Shown piece after piece: positions 62,646 to 64,000 of a stretch of DNA of 64,000 bases. Both the position numbers and the translations under genes were made by a program. Under the pieces are notes generated by a model. That model made no database searches. It was not told the origin of the DNA and saw only the letters and a program-made list of their open reading frames with translations. The DNA is taken from positions 486,425 to 550,424 of the forward strand of contig JAANBB010000002.1 in assembly GCA_014621425.1 (NCBI GenBank), given 5' to 3'. The first letter of the stretch is position 1. Each line of letters opens with the position of its first letter. Source of the stretch: Cylindrodendrum hubeiense (Eukaryota; Ascomycota; Sordariomycetes; Hypocreales; Nectriaceae).

Positions 62646-63418
62646 GTATAATGTCTCCTAAAGGAATTTTACTAAGTATAACGCTAGAAGTTACGCAGGA
62701 CGGATTAAGCCTATTAAATATGCCCAAATCCAAGGAAGACCAGTTAATATCTTTAGGGATGTGTATAGACTGTAAGTCCTGAACTATAATCTATTTCTGA
62801 GTATTTAATACCCAAATTAAACTATCCTTCTTATCTAGACTCTGAAGATTATAATAAACTATCTTAGAATACCTTGCCTTTACTTTCTTATGTATTTTAT
62901 AAAGCTAGTCAAGTTAGCTAGTAATAATTGTTATTCGTGACTATAGTATGGCTAACTTACTATAAAGTTTTAAAAGATTATTATTTATCTTATCCTTATT
63001 AATCTTGAGTTTCTTCTCCTATTTGACTAGCTTTATTATTAGTATAGGTTAGTATGGATAATAGATAAATAGGATAGAATATTTATAAGTGGAAGCTATT
63101 TGAGTATTATCGTATATTTTACGACTCCTAATATACTTATTATATTACACTGAATTATTAGATATAAAATAATACTTTCTACTTTGAAAATATCTTATAT
63201 ATAGTATATTAATTAATTTCCCTATTATAGTAATAATAAAAGACAAAGTGTTAGATTTAGTATCTTTGTAGAGTGAAGTTTTGGTAATATAACTAGATAT
63301 TTTTTATTAGTATAATATCCTAAATATTTATAGAAATAAGTTATACTAATCCAGAGAAATAAAAATAATTAGTTTATTAATATAGTCTTAGGATAAGATT
63401 AATAGAGGGGAGATATTA

Positions 63419-63808
63419 TATTACAGTCTATATAGTGACTAGGTGGTTATTACTAGTAGTATTTTATGTTCTATTTTTTCTTTTATTATTATAGGCTAAA
63501 TATCTTAGACTAATTATATAAGGAATGATATATTAAGGATTGATAGTGCTCTAGGAGTGTATTATTCTATAGATTATAGTACTTTAATATCCTATCACTC
63601 TACTAGTTATATATATGAATAATTGTATATTAGATAGATATACTTCTTAACTATTAATAGACTTAATTATATAAATATTCCTGTTTATATATTATTAGAC
63701 CCTATAATCCTCTTTACTTAGTATATATCCTAGTCTATTTAGATTATATTCTAATATATTCTTACCTATTCTATACTTTTATTTCTATATAATAGTTAGA
63801 ATATTATA
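63419..63808 (+). repeat. 3' LTR of element B
   Basis: The same 390-bp length as the 5' LTR, starting TATTACAG. The purine-rich tract lies immediately upstream and ATTAC immediately downstream. Confidence 0.87.
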
Positions 63809-63849
63809 ATTACTATTTATTATATATAGAGAAAAGGAAATTAATATAA

Positions 63850-64000
63850 TCTTAATGTCCTCGACCAGGCCTGCGAGGCGAAAGGGCAAAAGTTGGATAG
63901 AGATCCAAAGCTGTGGTCGTGGTTGCAGCAGGTGCAGGTACAAGTGCGGCACTCCGCCTCGTCAGAGTTGTGGTGGGTTGCTTTGGTACCTGGGGGGAAT
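63850..64000 (+). other. return to normal-GC sequence; possible partial gene
   Basis: Base composition switches back to normal about 40 bp after element B. Two overlapping plus-strand frames stay open to the window edge: one reads DQACEAKGQKLDRDPKLWSW, the other starts at an ATG at about 63861 (MSSTRPARRKGKSW). Too short to identify. Confidence 0.3.

Larger units (their letters stand above)
53894..63808 (+). mobile_element. Ty3/gypsy chromovirus B with nested insertions, RIP-inactivated
   Basis: A 9,915-bp element on the plus strand with 390-bp LTRs (53894–54283 and 63419–63808). The flanks ATTAT and ATTAC fit a 5-bp duplication differing by one transition. Internal order is gag (from about 54.61 kb), protease, reverse transcriptase (YYLDNILIFLD near 58.25 kb), RNase H, integrase (near 60.1 kb), and a C-terminal chromodomain (about 62.53–62.64 kb, IEYLIKWKGYLESENI). 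The tract GAGGGGAGA lies just before the 3' LTR. The zinc knuckle at about 55.60 kb has Tyr in place of the first Cys and of the His, both C-to-T type changes. Two insertions interrupt it (184 bp and 1,855 bp). No product can be made because of abundant stops. Confidence 0.9.

Noticed and set aside
34240..63850. CRISPR array, origin or structural RNA in the AT-rich block
   Set aside because: The repeats are long terminal repeats and simple AT tracts, with no regular spacer pattern or RNA-like fold that I could recognise. CRISPR arrays are not expected in a fungal nuclear genome.

Overview
This window looks like the genome of a filamentous ascomycete (Pezizomycotina). Genes carry short GT–AG introns of about 45–115 nt, often with CTAAC/CTGAC-like branch points. 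There is a Zn2Cys6 regulator, an F-box protein and fungal secreted chitin-active proteins. About 29.6 kb of the right half is extremely AT-rich retrotransposon sequence whose changes are C-to-T and G-to-A, the signature of repeat-induced point mutation (RIP). I cannot name the species from sequence alone.

Layout. (1) 0.6–2.1 kb: wreck of a chitin-binding/GH18 chitinase with its catalytic core deleted. (2) 2.46–3.46 kb: three-exon gene of unknown function, followed by about 4 kb of decayed or non-coding sequence. (3) 7.8–9.5 kb: F-box gene. (4) 10.2–23.9 kb: a block of secreted-protein genes. It holds a multi-LysM protein (minus) with an in-frame stop, a divergent 15-exon subgroup-C (killer-toxin-like) chitinase of 1,498 aa (plus), an 822-aa Ser/Thr-rich secreted protein with a Cys-rich tail (minus), and a protein-kinase-like protein with a signal peptide (plus). 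(5) 24.3–26.7 kb: a lone ADF-H (twinfilin-like) domain gene and the 3' remnant of a larger gene. (6) 26.88 kb: tRNA-Asp(GTC). (7) 27.5–33.2 kb: Zn2Cys6 regulator, NmrA-like reductase-fold protein and Ure2-type glutathione transferase, which share palindromic sequence motifs. (8) 33.45–63.81 kb: transposon graveyard. It contains a LINE-like ORF1 that passes abruptly into RIPped sequence, two copies of one Ty3/gypsy chromovirus in opposite orientation (A minus, B plus), two other gypsy remnants, one un-RIPped solo LTR, a 184-bp LTR-like insertion and a nested Fot1/pogo DNA transposon. (9) 63.85–64.0 kb: normal-composition sequence resumes.

How the genes may work together. Subgroup-C chitinases are known to sit next to LysM genes in several fungi; here the two share a 1.27-kb divergent promoter. 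The mucin-like protein and secreted kinase-like protein directly downstream may belong to the same chitin-related or antagonism locus (inference). The regulator–NmrA–GST trio looks like a small stress or detoxification neighbourhood, supported by TCCGCGGA-type palindromes near each gene (inference).

Exon boundaries were deduced by hand from splice signals, frame continuity and recognisable family motifs. No transcript evidence was available.
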